64,000 bases of DNA from Glycocaulis albus (GCF_014639075.1 NZ_BMFS01000001.1:248001-312000); one strand, 5' to 3'. Counted from the stretch's first letter, positions 16,370 through 24,593 are shown. Made by a program: numbers and translations. Notes: generated by a model not told the origin, from the letters alone.

Positions 16370-17365
16370 ATGGCGCTCTCCCGCCTCCAGCAATTGCGCG
16401 AGACCGATAACGGCGATTACTGGCCGGGCTTTGTCGATGCGCTGGCCACGCTCCTGCTGGTCATCGTCTTCCTGCTCGCCGTGTTTGTGACGGGGCAGTA
16501 CGCGCTCTCCACCGCCCTGACGGGGCGGGACGAACAGCTTGCTGATCTCAATGCGCGCCTGTCCCAGCTCGCCAACGAGCTGAACATGGCCGAGGCGGAA
16601 AATGCCGAGCTGACCCTGCGCGTCAGTACGCTGACGGCCGAAAATGAGAGCCTTTCAGAGCAGCTGGAGGCGACCACGGCGCGCATCACGGCGCTGGGTG
16701 ACCAGCTGGATGAAGCTGAAGAGCTGTCCGACGAGGCACAGCTGACCATCGCCATGCTGTCTGAACAGATGGAGATATTGCGCATGGAGCTGGCGCGCCT
16801 TAATGCCGCGCTGGAAGCCTCCGAAGCGCGCGAGGCGGAGCTGGAAACGCAAGTCATCAATCTTGGCTCGCGCCTCAATGCCGCGCTGGCGAGCGAGGTG
16901 GCCCGATTGTCGCAATACCGTTCGGAATTCTTCGGACGCCTGGTGGAGATTCTCGGTAACCGCTCGGGCGTGCGGGTGGTGGGCGACCGCTTCGTGTTCG
17001 AGACCGATGTGCTGTTTGACTCCGCCTCTGCTGAACTGTCTCCCGAAGGCCAGGAGGGGCTGCGCCCGATAGCCGCCGCCATAATCCAGCTGACCCGTGA
17101 AATCCCGGACGATATCGAATGGGTGATCCGGGTGGACGGGCATACCGATGTGCGCCCGCTGGGGCCGACCGCGCAATTCTCGTCCAATTGGGAGCTGTCG
17201 ACCGCGCGTTCGCTGTCGGTCATCAACTGGCTGGTGGGCGAGGGCGTGCCGGCCAACCGTCTGATGGCGGCAGGGCTGGGCGAGCATTACCCCATCGCGC
17301 AAGGCCGCACCGAGGCCGACCATGCCCGTAACCGCCGCATCGAGCTGAAACTGGAAGCGCGGTAG
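16370..17365 (+). CDS. MotB/OmpA-like peptidoglycan-binding protein with long coiled coil
   Basis: A 331-residue protein: one transmembrane helix at about 22-45 (FVDALATLLLVIVFLLAVFV), with the aspartate that in MotB/ZorB-type partners carries protons (GFVDAL), a coiled coil of about 120 residues (~55-175, rich in Leu/Glu/Ala heptads), then a C-terminal OmpA domain (~195-330) with VIRVDGHTDVRPLG, NWELSTARSLSVINWL and NRRIELKLE, which binds peptidoglycan. Together with the preceding channel gene it forms a stator-like pair that crosses the inner membrane and reaches the wall. The coiled coil is much longer than in MotB. Partner load unknown. Confidence 0.87.
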   Translation: MALSRLQQLRETDNGDYWPGFVDALATLLLVIVFLLAVFVTGQYALSTALTGRDEQLADLNARLSQLANELNMAEAENAELTLRVSTLTAENESLSEQLEATTARITALGDQLDEAEELSDEAQLTIAMLSEQMEILRMELARLNAALEASEAREAELETQVINLGSRLNAALASEVARLSQYRSEFFGRLVEILGNRSGVRVVGDRFVFETDVLFDSASAELSPEGQEGLRPIAAAIIQLTREIPDDIEWVIRVDGHTDVRPLGPTAQFSSNWELSTARSLSVINWLVGEGVPANRLMAAGLGEHYPIAQGRTEADHARNRRIELKLEAR

Positions 17366-17588
17366 GGGTGCCATCACACTCCCGCGACGATTTCCACAGG
17401 ATTCTGTACCCCGGCGGGGGCGTTAAGTTCTTGGGAAAAAACGCACTGAGTCTTGATCGCCCGCATGGTCTTGCGCCGCAGGCCTAGCGCGTATATACAC
17501 CGCGGCTCATTTCTAGCAGACTTGTTCCGCCATACCACAGGCCAAGGCCGGTCTGGGCAGGGCGGACATTGAAGGCGGGAGCCGTCAC

Positions 17589-17810
17589 ATGAAACAGGAT
17601 ATCCACCCCGACTATCACTTCATCGAAGTGGTGATGACGGACGGCACCAAGTTCAAGACCCGGTCGACCTACGGCAAGGAAGGCGACCAGATTTCGCTGG
17701 ATATCGATCCGCGCACCCACCCGGCCTGGACCGGTGGTTCGCAAACCCTCGTTGACCGCGCGGGCCGCGTTTCGCGCTTCAAGGACAAGTTCAAAGGCTT
17801 CGGTGTATAA
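17589..17810 (+). CDS. rpmE: Ribosomal protein bL31
   Basis: A 73-residue L31 of the long alphaproteobacterial type: [20 protein letters not shown], then [33 protein letters not shown], and [12 protein letters not shown]. It contains no cysteines, so it is the zinc-free (C-minus) form. It stands as a single-gene unit with a strong terminator just downstream. Its usual alphaproteobacterial neighbours rcdA and DUF1192 follow on the opposite strand. Confidence 0.95.
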   Translation: MKQDIHPDYHFIEVVMTDGTKFKTRSTYGKEGDQISLDIDPRTHPAWTGGSQTLVDRAGRVSRFKDKFKGFGV

Positions 17811-17868
17811 CCGCCCACCCCCCTCACCTGGGCGCGTGTCGCCAAGACACGGCCGGGGCCTTTAGAAG

Positions 17869-17904
17869 AACGCCCGTAGCTCCCCTCAGCTGCGGGCGTT
17901 TTTT
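17869..17904 (+). terminator. Strong rho-independent terminator after rpmE
   Basis: A 13-bp stem (17869-17881 with 17888-17900) with one T-G wobble and the loop CCCCTC, followed by six T residues at 17899-17904. Confidence 0.9.
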
Positions 17905-18173
17905 CGTCTTTGGTTCGGGCAACGCATCCCCCGGTCGTAGCCGGCGCCGGGCCGCCTTGCGATATTCGGCGAATACCCGCCTGCGCGGGCACAGGCATTC
18001 GTGGGCGGCCGTTCGGCCTTTTGGCCCCTGACGGGGCCGGAAAGTCACCCCGGCGCGTAGTTTTCCTGATGCTCCGCACATCCGTGCGTCGCGCCTCGCA
18101 TAAGCTCGGGCGCGCTGCCTGTCCTCGATTTGATCGGGGATCGCGCTTGCGGCGCTGCGTGCCGAACTATCCG
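17905..18173 (+). other. Intergenic stretch without genes, several short hairpins
   Basis: No reading frame here looks coding. Short inverted repeats are seen: GGCC-GTTC-GGCC at 18007-18018 followed by TTTT, and GGCCCC-TGAC-GGGGCC at 18023-18038. The region separates rpmE from rcdA, which converge. The hairpins could form a terminator for rcdA only if read through on the opposite strand; otherwise it resembles decayed repeat DNA. Confidence 0.5.
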
Positions 18174-18716
18174 CTAGCTCCGTCCGGCAAAGGCGCTTTC
18201 CAGTGCTGACCATTGGCCAGCGAGCGGGTTCTGGCCCGGCGCTCCGCCGGGTGCTTCGCGGAAGAGATTGTCATCAAGGCGTTTCAGGCGCTCGTGAAGG
18301 CTCTGCGAGCGGGCGACGAGATCGCCAAGGCGGGGCGGGCAGGGGTCATCGCCAGCTGGCCACATGCCCTCGCGCGGATGTGTCTTGCCGCCGAGGCGGT
18401 ACTTCTCGCTGGCCGCTTCAAAGGGCGTCATCTCGCCTTCGCTCACCGCGCGCTGGGTGAGAAGCCAGGAGGCGGACTGCATGAGCTGCGTGGTGAGCGT
18501 CATGGATTCAGCGGCATAGGCGAGCGCCCCGGAGCGCCCGAGGCGCTTGGCATCGTCACGTCCCGGCCCGTCCAGATAGCTGGCGGTTTCCTCCACCAGA
18601 TCCATGCCCTCACGGAACAGGCGGCTGAAATGTTCGGACGCCGCAAAATCGGCCACACGGATGGCCGCTTCGCTCGCTGCGCGGTCTGTGCCGGACTTGC
18701 CGGTTTCGGTTTCCAT
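18174..18716 (-). CDS. rcdA: RcdA (DUF1465), protease adaptor for CtrA degradation
   Basis: A 180-residue protein starting at ATG 18716, with GAGGGG just upstream; ATG 18728 has no usable ribosome site. The DUF1465 core is clear: FREGMDLVEETASYLDGPGR, ALAYAAESMTLTTQLMQSAS and WLLTQRAVSEGEMTPFEAASEK, a three-helix bundle. In Caulobacter RcdA works with CpdR and PopA to bring the cell-cycle regulator CtrA and other substrates to ClpXP. The C-terminal tail is disordered and Gly/Pro-rich, as in the Caulobacter protein. Presence supports a CtrA-based cell cycle in this organism. Confidence 0.88.
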   Translation of the reverse strand: METETGKSGTDRAASEAAIRVADFAASEHFSRLFREGMDLVEETASYLDGPGRDDAKRLGRSGALAYAAESMTLTTQLMQSASWLLTQRAVSEGEMTPFEAASEKYRLGGKTHPREGMWPAGDDPCPPRLGDLVARSQSLHERLKRLDDNLFREAPGGAPGQNPLAGQWSALESAFAGRS

Positions 18717-18859
18717 CACGCCCCTCATCCCTCACGCATGTCCCGGCCGCCTTGCGGCGCGGGCGTCAATCGGTGCAGCACCTGCCTTGCCCATATCGGG
18801 ACGCAGCATGCCTGTCTGGCTGCCTACCTAGCAAGGCCGGGGCCAGTTCGCGATATTTT

Positions 18860-19051
18860 TCAGGCCTTTTTGAAGAAGGCCTCGGCAGCGCCCAGCTTGT
18901 CCTGCTTGTGATCAATCATCGCCTCGGCCCGTGCAATTTCGCTTTTCAGCGCCGCAATGCGTTCCTGCAGGTCCGCGACGGACAGGCTGGAAACATCTTC
19001 TCCCGGTGTGATGGTGAGCCGTTTGCTTCGCGGCAGTTCATCGTCAAACAT
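18860..19051 (-). CDS. DUF1192 family small protein
   Basis: A 63-residue protein with the DUF1192 layout: a short charged N-terminus, GEDVSSLSVADLQERIAALKSEIARAE, a helical hairpin or coiled coil, and the closing AAEAFFKK. Function is unknown; the family is confined to alphaproteobacteria and is often found between rcdA and a quinone oxidoreductase gene, as here. Codon use is like its neighbours. Confidence 0.85.
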   Translation of the reverse strand: MFDDELPRSKRLTITPGEDVSSLSVADLQERIAALKSEIARAEAMIDHKQDKLGAAEAFFKKA

Positions 19052-19176
19052 GGGTCATCACCTCCCTGTCATGCCGTGTGCACATATCGGCTGCCTGCCG
19101 TCATTATGGGCTGCACAATAGCGCAATCCGGGCCAGCATGCGCCCCCCAATTGTGTGCAGATACGGATAATCAGCC

Positions 19177-20163
19177 ATGAAGCCTGCCTACGCGACACGC
19201 ATTGTCACCGCCCCGGAGCCGGGCGGCCCGGACGCGCTGCGGGTGGAGGAGATCACGCTGGATCCGCCAGGCCCCGGCGAAATCCTGATCCGGATCGCGG
19301 CAGCGGGCGTGAACCGGCCTGACGTGATCGAGCGCATGGGCTTTTACCCGCCGCCGTCCGGCGCGCCGAAGGGGCTGGGGCTGGAGGTGTCCGGCACGGT
19401 GCTGGCGCTGGGCGAGGGGGTGAGCGGGTTTGATACCGGTCAGAGCGTGTGCGCGCTAGTGGCCGGCGGCGGCTATGCGGATATCGCGCGTGCGCCCGCT
19501 GGGTCAGTGCTGCCGGTGCCGGAGGATATGGATATCATCGCGGCGGCAGGCCTGCCCGAAACCGTCTTCACTGTCTGGACGAATGTGTTCGAGGCAGGTG
19601 CGCTGAAACCCGGTGAGCGCCTTCTGGTGCATGGCGGGTCGAGCGGGATCGGCACCACGGCCATCCAGATGGCCAAGGCCCATGGCGCCATCGTGATGGC
19701 AACGGCGGGCAGTACAGACAAGTGCGACATCTGCCGCAGGCTGGGCGCAGATCACGTGTTCAATTACCGGGAGGACGCTTGGGTTGAAGGCGTGAAAGCG
19801 GCAGGTGGCGCGGATGTGATCCTCGACATGGTGGGCGGGGACTATGTGGCGAAGAATCTGGCCGTGCTGAACCGCTTCGGGCGGCTTGTGCAGATCGCCT
19901 TCCTGAAAGGCTCGCGCGTGGAGGTGGATCTGATGGGCCTCATGCTCAAACGCCAGACCGTCACCGGCTCGACGCTGCGTGCCCGCTCAGCCGGGGAGAA
20001 GGCCGCGCTGGCTCAGGCCGTGCGCGTGCATGTCTGGCCGTGGATCGAGGCAGGCAAGGTCAAGCCGTTGATCGATTCCACCTATGCGCTGGCGGATGTC
20101 GCAAAGGCGCATGAGCGGATGGATTCCATGGCCCATTCCGGCAAGATATTGCTGATCCCCTGA
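19177..20163 (+). CDS. NAD(P)H:quinone oxidoreductase, PIG3 family (MDR superfamily)
   Basis: A 328-residue zinc-free medium-chain dehydrogenase/reductase. The N-terminal GroES-like part has AAGVNRPDVIERMGFYPPP and LGLEVSGTV; the Rossmann part has LLVHGGSSGIGTTAIQMAKAHGA (nucleotide loop), ATAGSTDKC and LDMVGGDYVAKNL. These phrases are typical of the PIG3-type quinone reductases, which reduce quinones with NADPH. No structural or catalytic zinc cysteines are seen. It lies between DUF1192 (divergent) and trcR. Confidence 0.9.
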   Translation: MKPAYATRIVTAPEPGGPDALRVEEITLDPPGPGEILIRIAAAGVNRPDVIERMGFYPPPSGAPKGLGLEVSGTVLALGEGVSGFDTGQSVCALVAGGGYADIARAPAGSVLPVPEDMDIIAAAGLPETVFTVWTNVFEAGALKPGERLLVHGGSSGIGTTAIQMAKAHGAIVMATAGSTDKCDICRRLGADHVFNYREDAWVEGVKAAGGADVILDMVGGDYVAKNLAVLNRFGRLVQIAFLKGSRVEVDLMGLMLKRQTVTGSTLRARSAGEKAALAQAVRVHVWPWIEAGKVKPLIDSTYALADVAKAHERMDSMAHSGKILLIP

Positions 20164-20284
20164 GCGTTCCTGCAGTGTCAGGAAAACCCTCTTTCATGGC
20201 GCGCGCTCACGCGTTATAAGCACCGCAAATCCCGTCATTGTTATCCGGTGTCACGAACGCCAGCTTGACGGGTCGGATCGACCG

Positions 20285-20310
20285 AAACCCGGCGGACCGC
20301 GCCGGGTTTT
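20285..20310 (+). terminator. Hairpin terminator between qor and trcR
   Basis: A perfect 10-bp stem (20285-20294 with 20300-20309) with loop GACCG, followed by TTTTCTT. It lies 120 bases after the oxidoreductase stop and 43 bases before the trcR start. It may therefore end the upstream transcript or, if the trcR promoter is upstream of it, act as an attenuator. Confidence 0.75.
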
Positions 20311-20352
20311 CTTATGTCTCCGGCGCATCCCCTCGACAAGGAGCCAATTGCC

Positions 20353-21024
20353 ATGTCTGACATCCTCATGCCCAAGGCGACAGCCGTCTGGCTGGTCGAC
20401 AATACCAGCCTTTCCTTCGAGCAGATCGCCGATTTCTGCGGCCTGCACCGTCTGGAAGTGAAGGGCATTGCCGATGGTGATGTCGCGGCGGGCGTGCGCG
20501 GATCAGACCCGGTCGCTACCGGACAGCTGACATCGGAGGAGATCGCGAAGGCTGAGGCTGACCCCAGCTACCGCATGCAGGCCAAGCGCCCGAAATATGC
20601 CGAGCTGCAGGAAACCGTGCGCAAGAAGGGGCCGCGCTATACCCCGCTTTCGCGCCGCCAGAACCGCCCTGACGCGATTGCCTGGCTGGTGCGTAATCAC
20701 CCCGAACTGACCGATGGCCAGATTTCCAAGCTGGTCGGCACGACCAAGACCACCATTGAGGCAGTGCGCGACCGCACGCACTGGAACTCGGCCAATATCA
20801 AGCCGACCGACCCGGTTTCGCTGGGGCTTTGCAGCCAGATCGATCTCGATGAACAGGTCCGCAAGGCCTCCAAGCGCCGTAAGGAGATGGAAGACGCCGG
20901 TACGGTCAAGATCGAGGAAGATGTGCTCAAGCCGGCTGAAGAGACAGCACCGGCAGCCTCCGGCCCGACCACGCTCGACGAGCTGTTCGGCAAGAGCGCG
21001 CCGCAGGATGGTGACGAGGATTAG
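20353..21024 (+). CDS. trcR: TrcR (DUF1013) cell-cycle transcriptional regulator
   Basis: A 223-residue protein with ATG 20353 and AGGAG nine bases upstream. The DUF1013 core is clear: MPKATAVWLVDNTSLSFEQIADFCGLH with HLEVKGIADG-like LEVKGIADGDV, TPLSRRQNRPDAIAWLVRNHP, then a second helix-turn-helix GQISKLVGTTKTTIEAVRDRTHWN and the DPVSLGLCSQIDLD closing motif. TrcR is reported to affect cell-cycle transcription in alphaproteobacteria. The last residues are acidic (DGDED). The final codons and the stop lie inside the left arm of a 26-bp inverted repeat. Confidence 0.88.
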   Translation: MSDILMPKATAVWLVDNTSLSFEQIADFCGLHRLEVKGIADGDVAAGVRGSDPVATGQLTSEEIAKAEADPSYRMQAKRPKYAELQETVRKKGPRYTPLSRRQNRPDAIAWLVRNHPELTDGQISKLVGTTKTTIEAVRDRTHWNSANIKPTDPVSLGLCSQIDLDEQVRKASKRRKEMEDAGTVKIEEDVLKPAEETAPAASGPTTLDELFGKSAPQDGDED

Positions 21025-21364
21025 GCTGCACCGGCGTTCCGTTTTGGAGCGTGATATGCGCGAAAATCGGTCAAGATCAGGAGCAGGCCCGATGGAAGGG
21101 CCGCTCCCTTTCGAGGGACTGCGACGTAATAGGGGGCGATTTTCGCCATGCCTCTTCGAGGCGCGGCGGATTTCGCTCCTGACGGCGTCGAGCCGTCCTT
21201 GTGGAGAGAGGCTCCACGGCAGCCGTCTCTCCTTGCCAGGAACCAAATCCGCTACGCCCCGGCAAGCGGCTACAAGCCGCGTGCCTCATTCAGCAAAGAG
21301 TCGGAGCGAACTAAAGTTCGCTCCGGGGCCCGAAACCTGAATGCCGGTGCAGCCTAGTCCTCGT
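21014..21364. repeat. 351-bp segment bounded by a 26-bp inverted repeat, internally hairpin-rich
   Basis: The left arm (21014-21039) and the right arm (21339-21364, opposite orientation) match over 26 bases with two mismatches. Each arm contains the stop codon of the flanking gene: both trcR and the convergent SDR gene end in GAGGA-Y-TAGGCTGCACCGGC. The 300 bases inside contain no convincing gene but several hairpins, for example 21302-21311 with 21316-21325 (10 bp, TAAA loop) and 21266-21271 with 21275-21280 (6 bp, ACA loop). It may be a MITE-like element whose ends replaced both gene ends, an inverted duplication, or a structured convergent terminator region. No target-site duplication was identified. 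Confidence 0.7.
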
Positions 21365-22172
21365 AATCCTCGCGCTTCATCACATAGTTGAGCGCGAGGC
21401 GGCCACCGTCTGCATAGATGCAGCTGCCGGTGATGTAGCTGGCTTCACGCGAGGCCAGGAACCAAGCGATGGAGGCAATCTCGTCCGGGTCGGCGATCCG
21501 GGCGAGCGGTGTCCGCGACAATACCATGTCCATCGCTGCCTTGTCCTCGTTCACCGATTTGAGCATGTCGGTGTTGACCGAGCCCGGCCCTATGGCATTC
21601 ACCCGAATGCCGTAGGGGGCGAGTGACAGGGCCATGGCCTTTGTCATCTGGTTCAGCGCGCCCTTGGATGTGGAATAGGCCAGCTGGTCGGCAATCGAGA
21701 CCACGGCGTTGATCGAGCTCATGTTCACGATCGCATAGCGGCGCCGGGCATCGTCGGCGCGGGTGTCATCGTCCTCGATCTGCCGGGTCATCTGGCGCGC
21801 AGCGGCGCGGGCCACCAGGAAGGCGCCGCGCAGGTTCACGCCCAGCACCTTGTCGAAATCGGCCAGCTCCAGCGACAGGATGTCCCCGCGCGCCAGCACG
21901 GCGGCATTGTTGACGAGGATATCGAGCTGACCGAAGGCCGAGAGCGTCTCGGCCATGAGATTGGCCACAGAGAGCTTGTCGGAGACATCACAGCTGACAA
22001 ACAGGGCGCGTCCCTTGGCGGCGCCAAGATCCTGTGCCAGCGCTTCACCGGCCTTCTTGTCGATATCGGAGATGACAACGCGCACGCCTTCATCGGCCAG
22101 ACGCCGCGCGCAGGCCGCGCCTATGCCGCTGGCTCCGCCTGTGACGATGGCAACGCGTTCCGAACCGGCCAT
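21354..22172 (-). CDS. SDR family NAD(P)-dependent oxidoreductase
   Basis: A 272-residue classical short-chain dehydrogenase. The cofactor loop is TGGASGIG, an acidic residue after strand 2 (VVISDID) suggests NAD preference, and NNAAVL, the catalytic Ser in NMSSINA and the YSTSK motif are in place, followed by the IRVNAIGPGSVNTDM segment. The C-terminus GSCIYADGGRLALNY is family-typical. The last codons and the stop fall in the right arm of the 26-bp inverted repeat shared with trcR. Substrate is unknown. Confidence 0.88.
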   Translation of the reverse strand: MAGSERVAIVTGGASGIGAACARRLADEGVRVVISDIDKKAGEALAQDLGAAKGRALFVSCDVSDKLSVANLMAETLSAFGQLDILVNNAAVLARGDILSLELADFDKVLGVNLRGAFLVARAAARQMTRQIEDDDTRADDARRRYAIVNMSSINAVVSIADQLAYSTSKGALNQMTKAMALSLAPYGIRVNAIGPGSVNTDMLKSVNEDKAAMDMVLSRTPLARIADPDEIASIAWFLASREASYITGSCIYADGGRLALNYVMKREDYED

Positions 22173-22204
22173 GCGGCAAACTCCCGTGTCAGAATGGACA
22201 GGCC

Positions 22205-23089
22205 CTAGTCGCCGCGCGCAGCGCTTACGCGGGCATAATCACCGGCTATCGTTGTATTGTCCGGCTCCAGCTCGTAGGCGCGGGCAAAGAGCGGATAAGC
22301 CTCCTCATCTTCGCCGACCTGCTCCAGGGCCGCTGCCAGGGAGTGGAGAATGGCGCCCGAATCGGGCTCTGCCTCGACGGCCGCATAGCAGATATCCATG
22401 CCTTCAGCGGCCCGCTGCGCCCTGACCAGCGCCCAGCAAAGCGCGTTCAGCGCCGAGCCGTCATCCGGCGCAATGGCAACGGCCTCGCGCCCGTCTTCGA
22501 CCGCGCGGTCCATAAGCTCCAGCTCGATGAAGGCAGCTGAGCGTCCGATCCATCCGCCGGGCGAGTCCGGGGCCAGGCGTATCGCATTGTCGTAGGCGGC
22601 GATGGCCTCCGTGCCGCGGTCCAGCTCCATATAGGTGCCACCCAGAAGGATGTGGACGAAATCGTCCTGCGGCATGCCGCGCTCGGCGATCAGCAGGTCT
22701 TCCAGTGCCTCTTCCGGACGATCCAGCTGCAACAGAGCAACCGCGCGGTTGCGCCGTACGATCGGGATGTCGGTATTGCCGCCATTATCGCGCAGAAGCG
22801 CGATCACCTGGTTATAGGTGAAAAGGGCCGCCTCGCTCTCTCCAAGCGCGAGCTGGCTCGCCCCCAGGCGCACACGCAGCTCGGCCTCGGTCTGCCAGGG
22901 ATGAAGGCGCGCGGACAGGCAGGCGCGCAAGGCGGCAACAGCGGCCTCGGCGTCACCTGAGGCCATGGCCTCATTGGCGTCTGGACAGGCAGCTGCACCT
23001 TGCGGATTGCCGGCAGATGGCTGGGCGAAAGCCGGGGCTGCCAGACAGCCAAGCAGCAGCAGGACAAGCGCACGGGAGAAAGTCAGCAT
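22205..23089 (-). CDS. Exported tetratricopeptide-repeat protein
   Basis: A 294-residue protein with a signal peptide (SRALVLLLLGCLAAPAFA, cleavage before QPSAG). About six TPR-like helical pairs follow: ANEAMASGDAEAAVAALRAC, LGASQLALGESEAALFTYNQ, NRAVALLQLDRPEEALEDLL, LGGTYMELDRGTEAIAAYDNA, NALCWALVRAQRAAEGMDIC, LAAALEQVGEDEEAYPLFAR. TPR proteins in the periplasm act as scaffolds. It is read in the same direction as the SDR gene 32 bases downstream and may share a transcript. Confidence 0.85.
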   Translation of the reverse strand: MLTFSRALVLLLLGCLAAPAFAQPSAGNPQGAAACPDANEAMASGDAEAAVAALRACLSARLHPWQTEAELRVRLGASQLALGESEAALFTYNQVIALLRDNGGNTDIPIVRRNRAVALLQLDRPEEALEDLLIAERGMPQDDFVHILLGGTYMELDRGTEAIAAYDNAIRLAPDSPGGWIGRSAAFIELELMDRAVEDGREAVAIAPDDGSALNALCWALVRAQRAAEGMDICYAAVEAEPDSGAILHSLAAALEQVGEDEEAYPLFARAYELEPDNTTIAGDYARVSAARGD

Positions 23090-23179
23090 GGCGGGCCTTT
23101 GGGCGCGGGTTTCAGATCTGGTAGCGCATGATAGGCATGGCAGGTGGCCCGGTCCATTGGGGCGGGCAGGGATGTGCCG

Positions 23180-23581
23180 TCAGCCGATATGGTCCATGGG
23201 CAGGGCGCCCGCGTTGAATACCGATGAATGCCGGCGCTCTTCATAAACGGACAGGACGGGCGGCGGGAAGCCAGGGTCGGCAAACATGCCTGCGGCGACA
23301 GCGACAAAACCGGGAGCACCAGCCAGCTCGCAGAAGACGGTGGATGCGCACAGCGGGCAGGAGTGGAAGCGTGTTGACTGGCCGCTATCGCCCTGACGGC
23401 GCCACTGGCGCGTCTCCCCGCTCATTGTCAGGTGTTCGCGATGGAAGCGGGCCTGCACCACGTACACGCTTCCGGTGCGCTTCCGGCACTCAAGGCAGTG
23501 GCAGATGGCAACGCGCACCGGTTCGCCCTTGCACTGCACCTGCAACTACCCGCAACTGCACGAGGCCGTGCGATGGGTCAT
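23180..23581 (-). pseudogene. GFA (glutathione-dependent formaldehyde-activating-like) zinc protein, amber codon near the N-terminus
   Basis: From ATG 23581, with a strong GGAGG ribosome site, the frame reads MTHRTASCSCG, then TAG at 23548-23546, then LQVQCKGEPVRVAICHC. GFA/CENP-V proteins begin with just this pattern (a CxCG motif followed by a Q/x-LxxxxxGEP strand), so the TAG most simply replaces a CAG glutamine codon at position 12. The rest is complete: CHCLECRKRTGS, the CPLCAST zinc motif and VAAGMFADPGFPPP. A TTG at 23545 could restart translation but would lose the first two zinc cysteines. The gene is therefore probably inactive, or read through at low level. Confidence 0.8.
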
Positions 23582-23640
23582 GCCTGCTTCCTCCGGTTCA
23601 ATCCGGTCTGTAAGCGGTAGTTCTGACCCGTATCACGAAA

Positions 23641-23668
23641 AAGGGCGGACCATTGTTGGTCCGCCCTT
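23641..23668 (-). terminator. Terminator for the minus-strand DUF465 gene
   Basis: An 11-bp perfect stem (23641-23651 with 23658-23668) with a six-base loop. On the minus strand the stem runs directly into five T residues, so it ends the DUF465 transcript before the GFA locus. Confidence 0.8.
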
Positions 23669-23698
23669 CGGTCATGTGGTGAATTGCCGCAAAATGCG

Positions 23699-23869
23699 TC
23701 AATGTTGGCGCCGGAGGGTTTCAATTTCCTCCTTGAGGCGCAATTTCTGTCGTTTGAGTTCCGCAAGGCGCAGCGTATCTGCCGAAGGGTGCTTGAGTTC
23801 TTTCTCGATGCGGCTTTCCAGTTGCGTGTGACGTTGGTCAAGCTCACGGATACGCGCTTCAGCTGGCAT
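23699..23869 (-). CDS. DUF465 (YdcH-like) small protein
   Basis: A 56-residue helical protein starting at ATG 23869 with a very strong AAGGAGG site six bases upstream. It shows the DUF465 hairpin: RIRELDQRHTQLESRIEKEL, the turn at HPSADTL, then LAELKRQKLRLKEEIETL. The family is widespread in Proteobacteria; the function is not established. A second DUF465 gene lies at 25210-25419, on the other side of ubiX. Confidence 0.9.
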   Translation of the reverse strand: MPAEARIRELDQRHTQLESRIEKELKHPSADTLRLAELKRQKLRLKEEIETLRRQH

Positions 23870-23966
23870 GTGTAGCCTCCTTCGCTGGATCAAGGACCAG
23901 AAGTGAAACATCAAACCCCCCTCCCTAGCAATGGTGAAAAATGTCCGTGTAGCGGAAGGGTTTCCC

Positions 23967-24593
23967 ATGTCTGAAGCCAAGTCCTTGCCCCGGCGGATGA
24001 TTGTCGGTCTGTCGGGCGCGTCTGGTGTTGTTTACGGCATGCGCGCCCTTGAGGCCCTGCATGATCTGGGAATCGAATCCCATGTCGTGGCCAGCAAGGC
24101 CGCCGAAATGACACTCGGCTACGAAATGGGCCTGAAAGCGGCCGATATCCGCGCACGGGCAAGCCATACCTATGCCTTTCCCGATATCGGTGCTCCCATC
24201 GCGTCCGGCTCCTTTCAGACGCTGGGCATGCTGATTGCCCCGTGCTCGGTGCGCACGATGAGCGAGATCGCGACCGGCGTGACATCCAGCCTTCTCACCC
24301 GCGCTGCCGATGTGGTGCTGAAGGAGCGCCGCCGTCTGGTGCTGATGGTGCGCGAGACGCCGTTTCACCTCGGTCATCTGCGCACCATGACACAGCTGAC
24401 CGAGATGGGCGCCATCATCATGCCGCCCTTGCCGGCCTTCTACGCGAGACCTGAGACCCTTGATGACATGGTGGACCAGTCCGTAGGCCGGGCGCTGGAT
24501 CTCTTTGGCCTCGACTGGATGCCGACACGGCGCTGGGGGGAGGATATCAAGGAGGGCAGGCGCCCCGGCGCAGCCCGCAAAGGCAGGGCGTGA
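23967..24593 (+). CDS. ubiX: Flavin prenyltransferase UbiX
   Basis: A 208-residue enzyme starting at ATG 23967 with GGAAGGG upstream. It has the UbiX signatures: RMIVGLSGASGVVYGMRALE (FMN-binding), ASGSFQTLGMLIAPCSVRTM, the GVTSSLLTRAADVVLKERRRLVLMVRETPFHLGHL segment and MGAIIMPPLPAFYARPETLDDMVD. It attaches dimethylallyl to FMN to make prenyl-FMN, the cofactor of UbiD decarboxylase in ubiquinone synthesis. UbiD is not in the window. Its stop overlaps the next start (TGATG). Confidence 0.94.
   Translation: MSEAKSLPRRMIVGLSGASGVVYGMRALEALHDLGIESHVVASKAAEMTLGYEMGLKAADIRARASHTYAFPDIGAPIASGSFQTLGMLIAPCSVRTMSEIATGVTSSLLTRAADVVLKERRRLVLMVRETPFHLGHLRTMTQLTEMGAIIMPPLPAFYARPETLDDMVDQSVGRALDLFGLDWMPTRRWGEDIKEGRRPGAARKGRA

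Noticed and set aside
15353-17365. Possible Zorya-like defence system based on the MotA/MotB-like pair
   Set aside because: No ZorC, ZorD or ZorE gene is adjacent, and neighbours are efp, suhB and rpmE, i.e. core genes.
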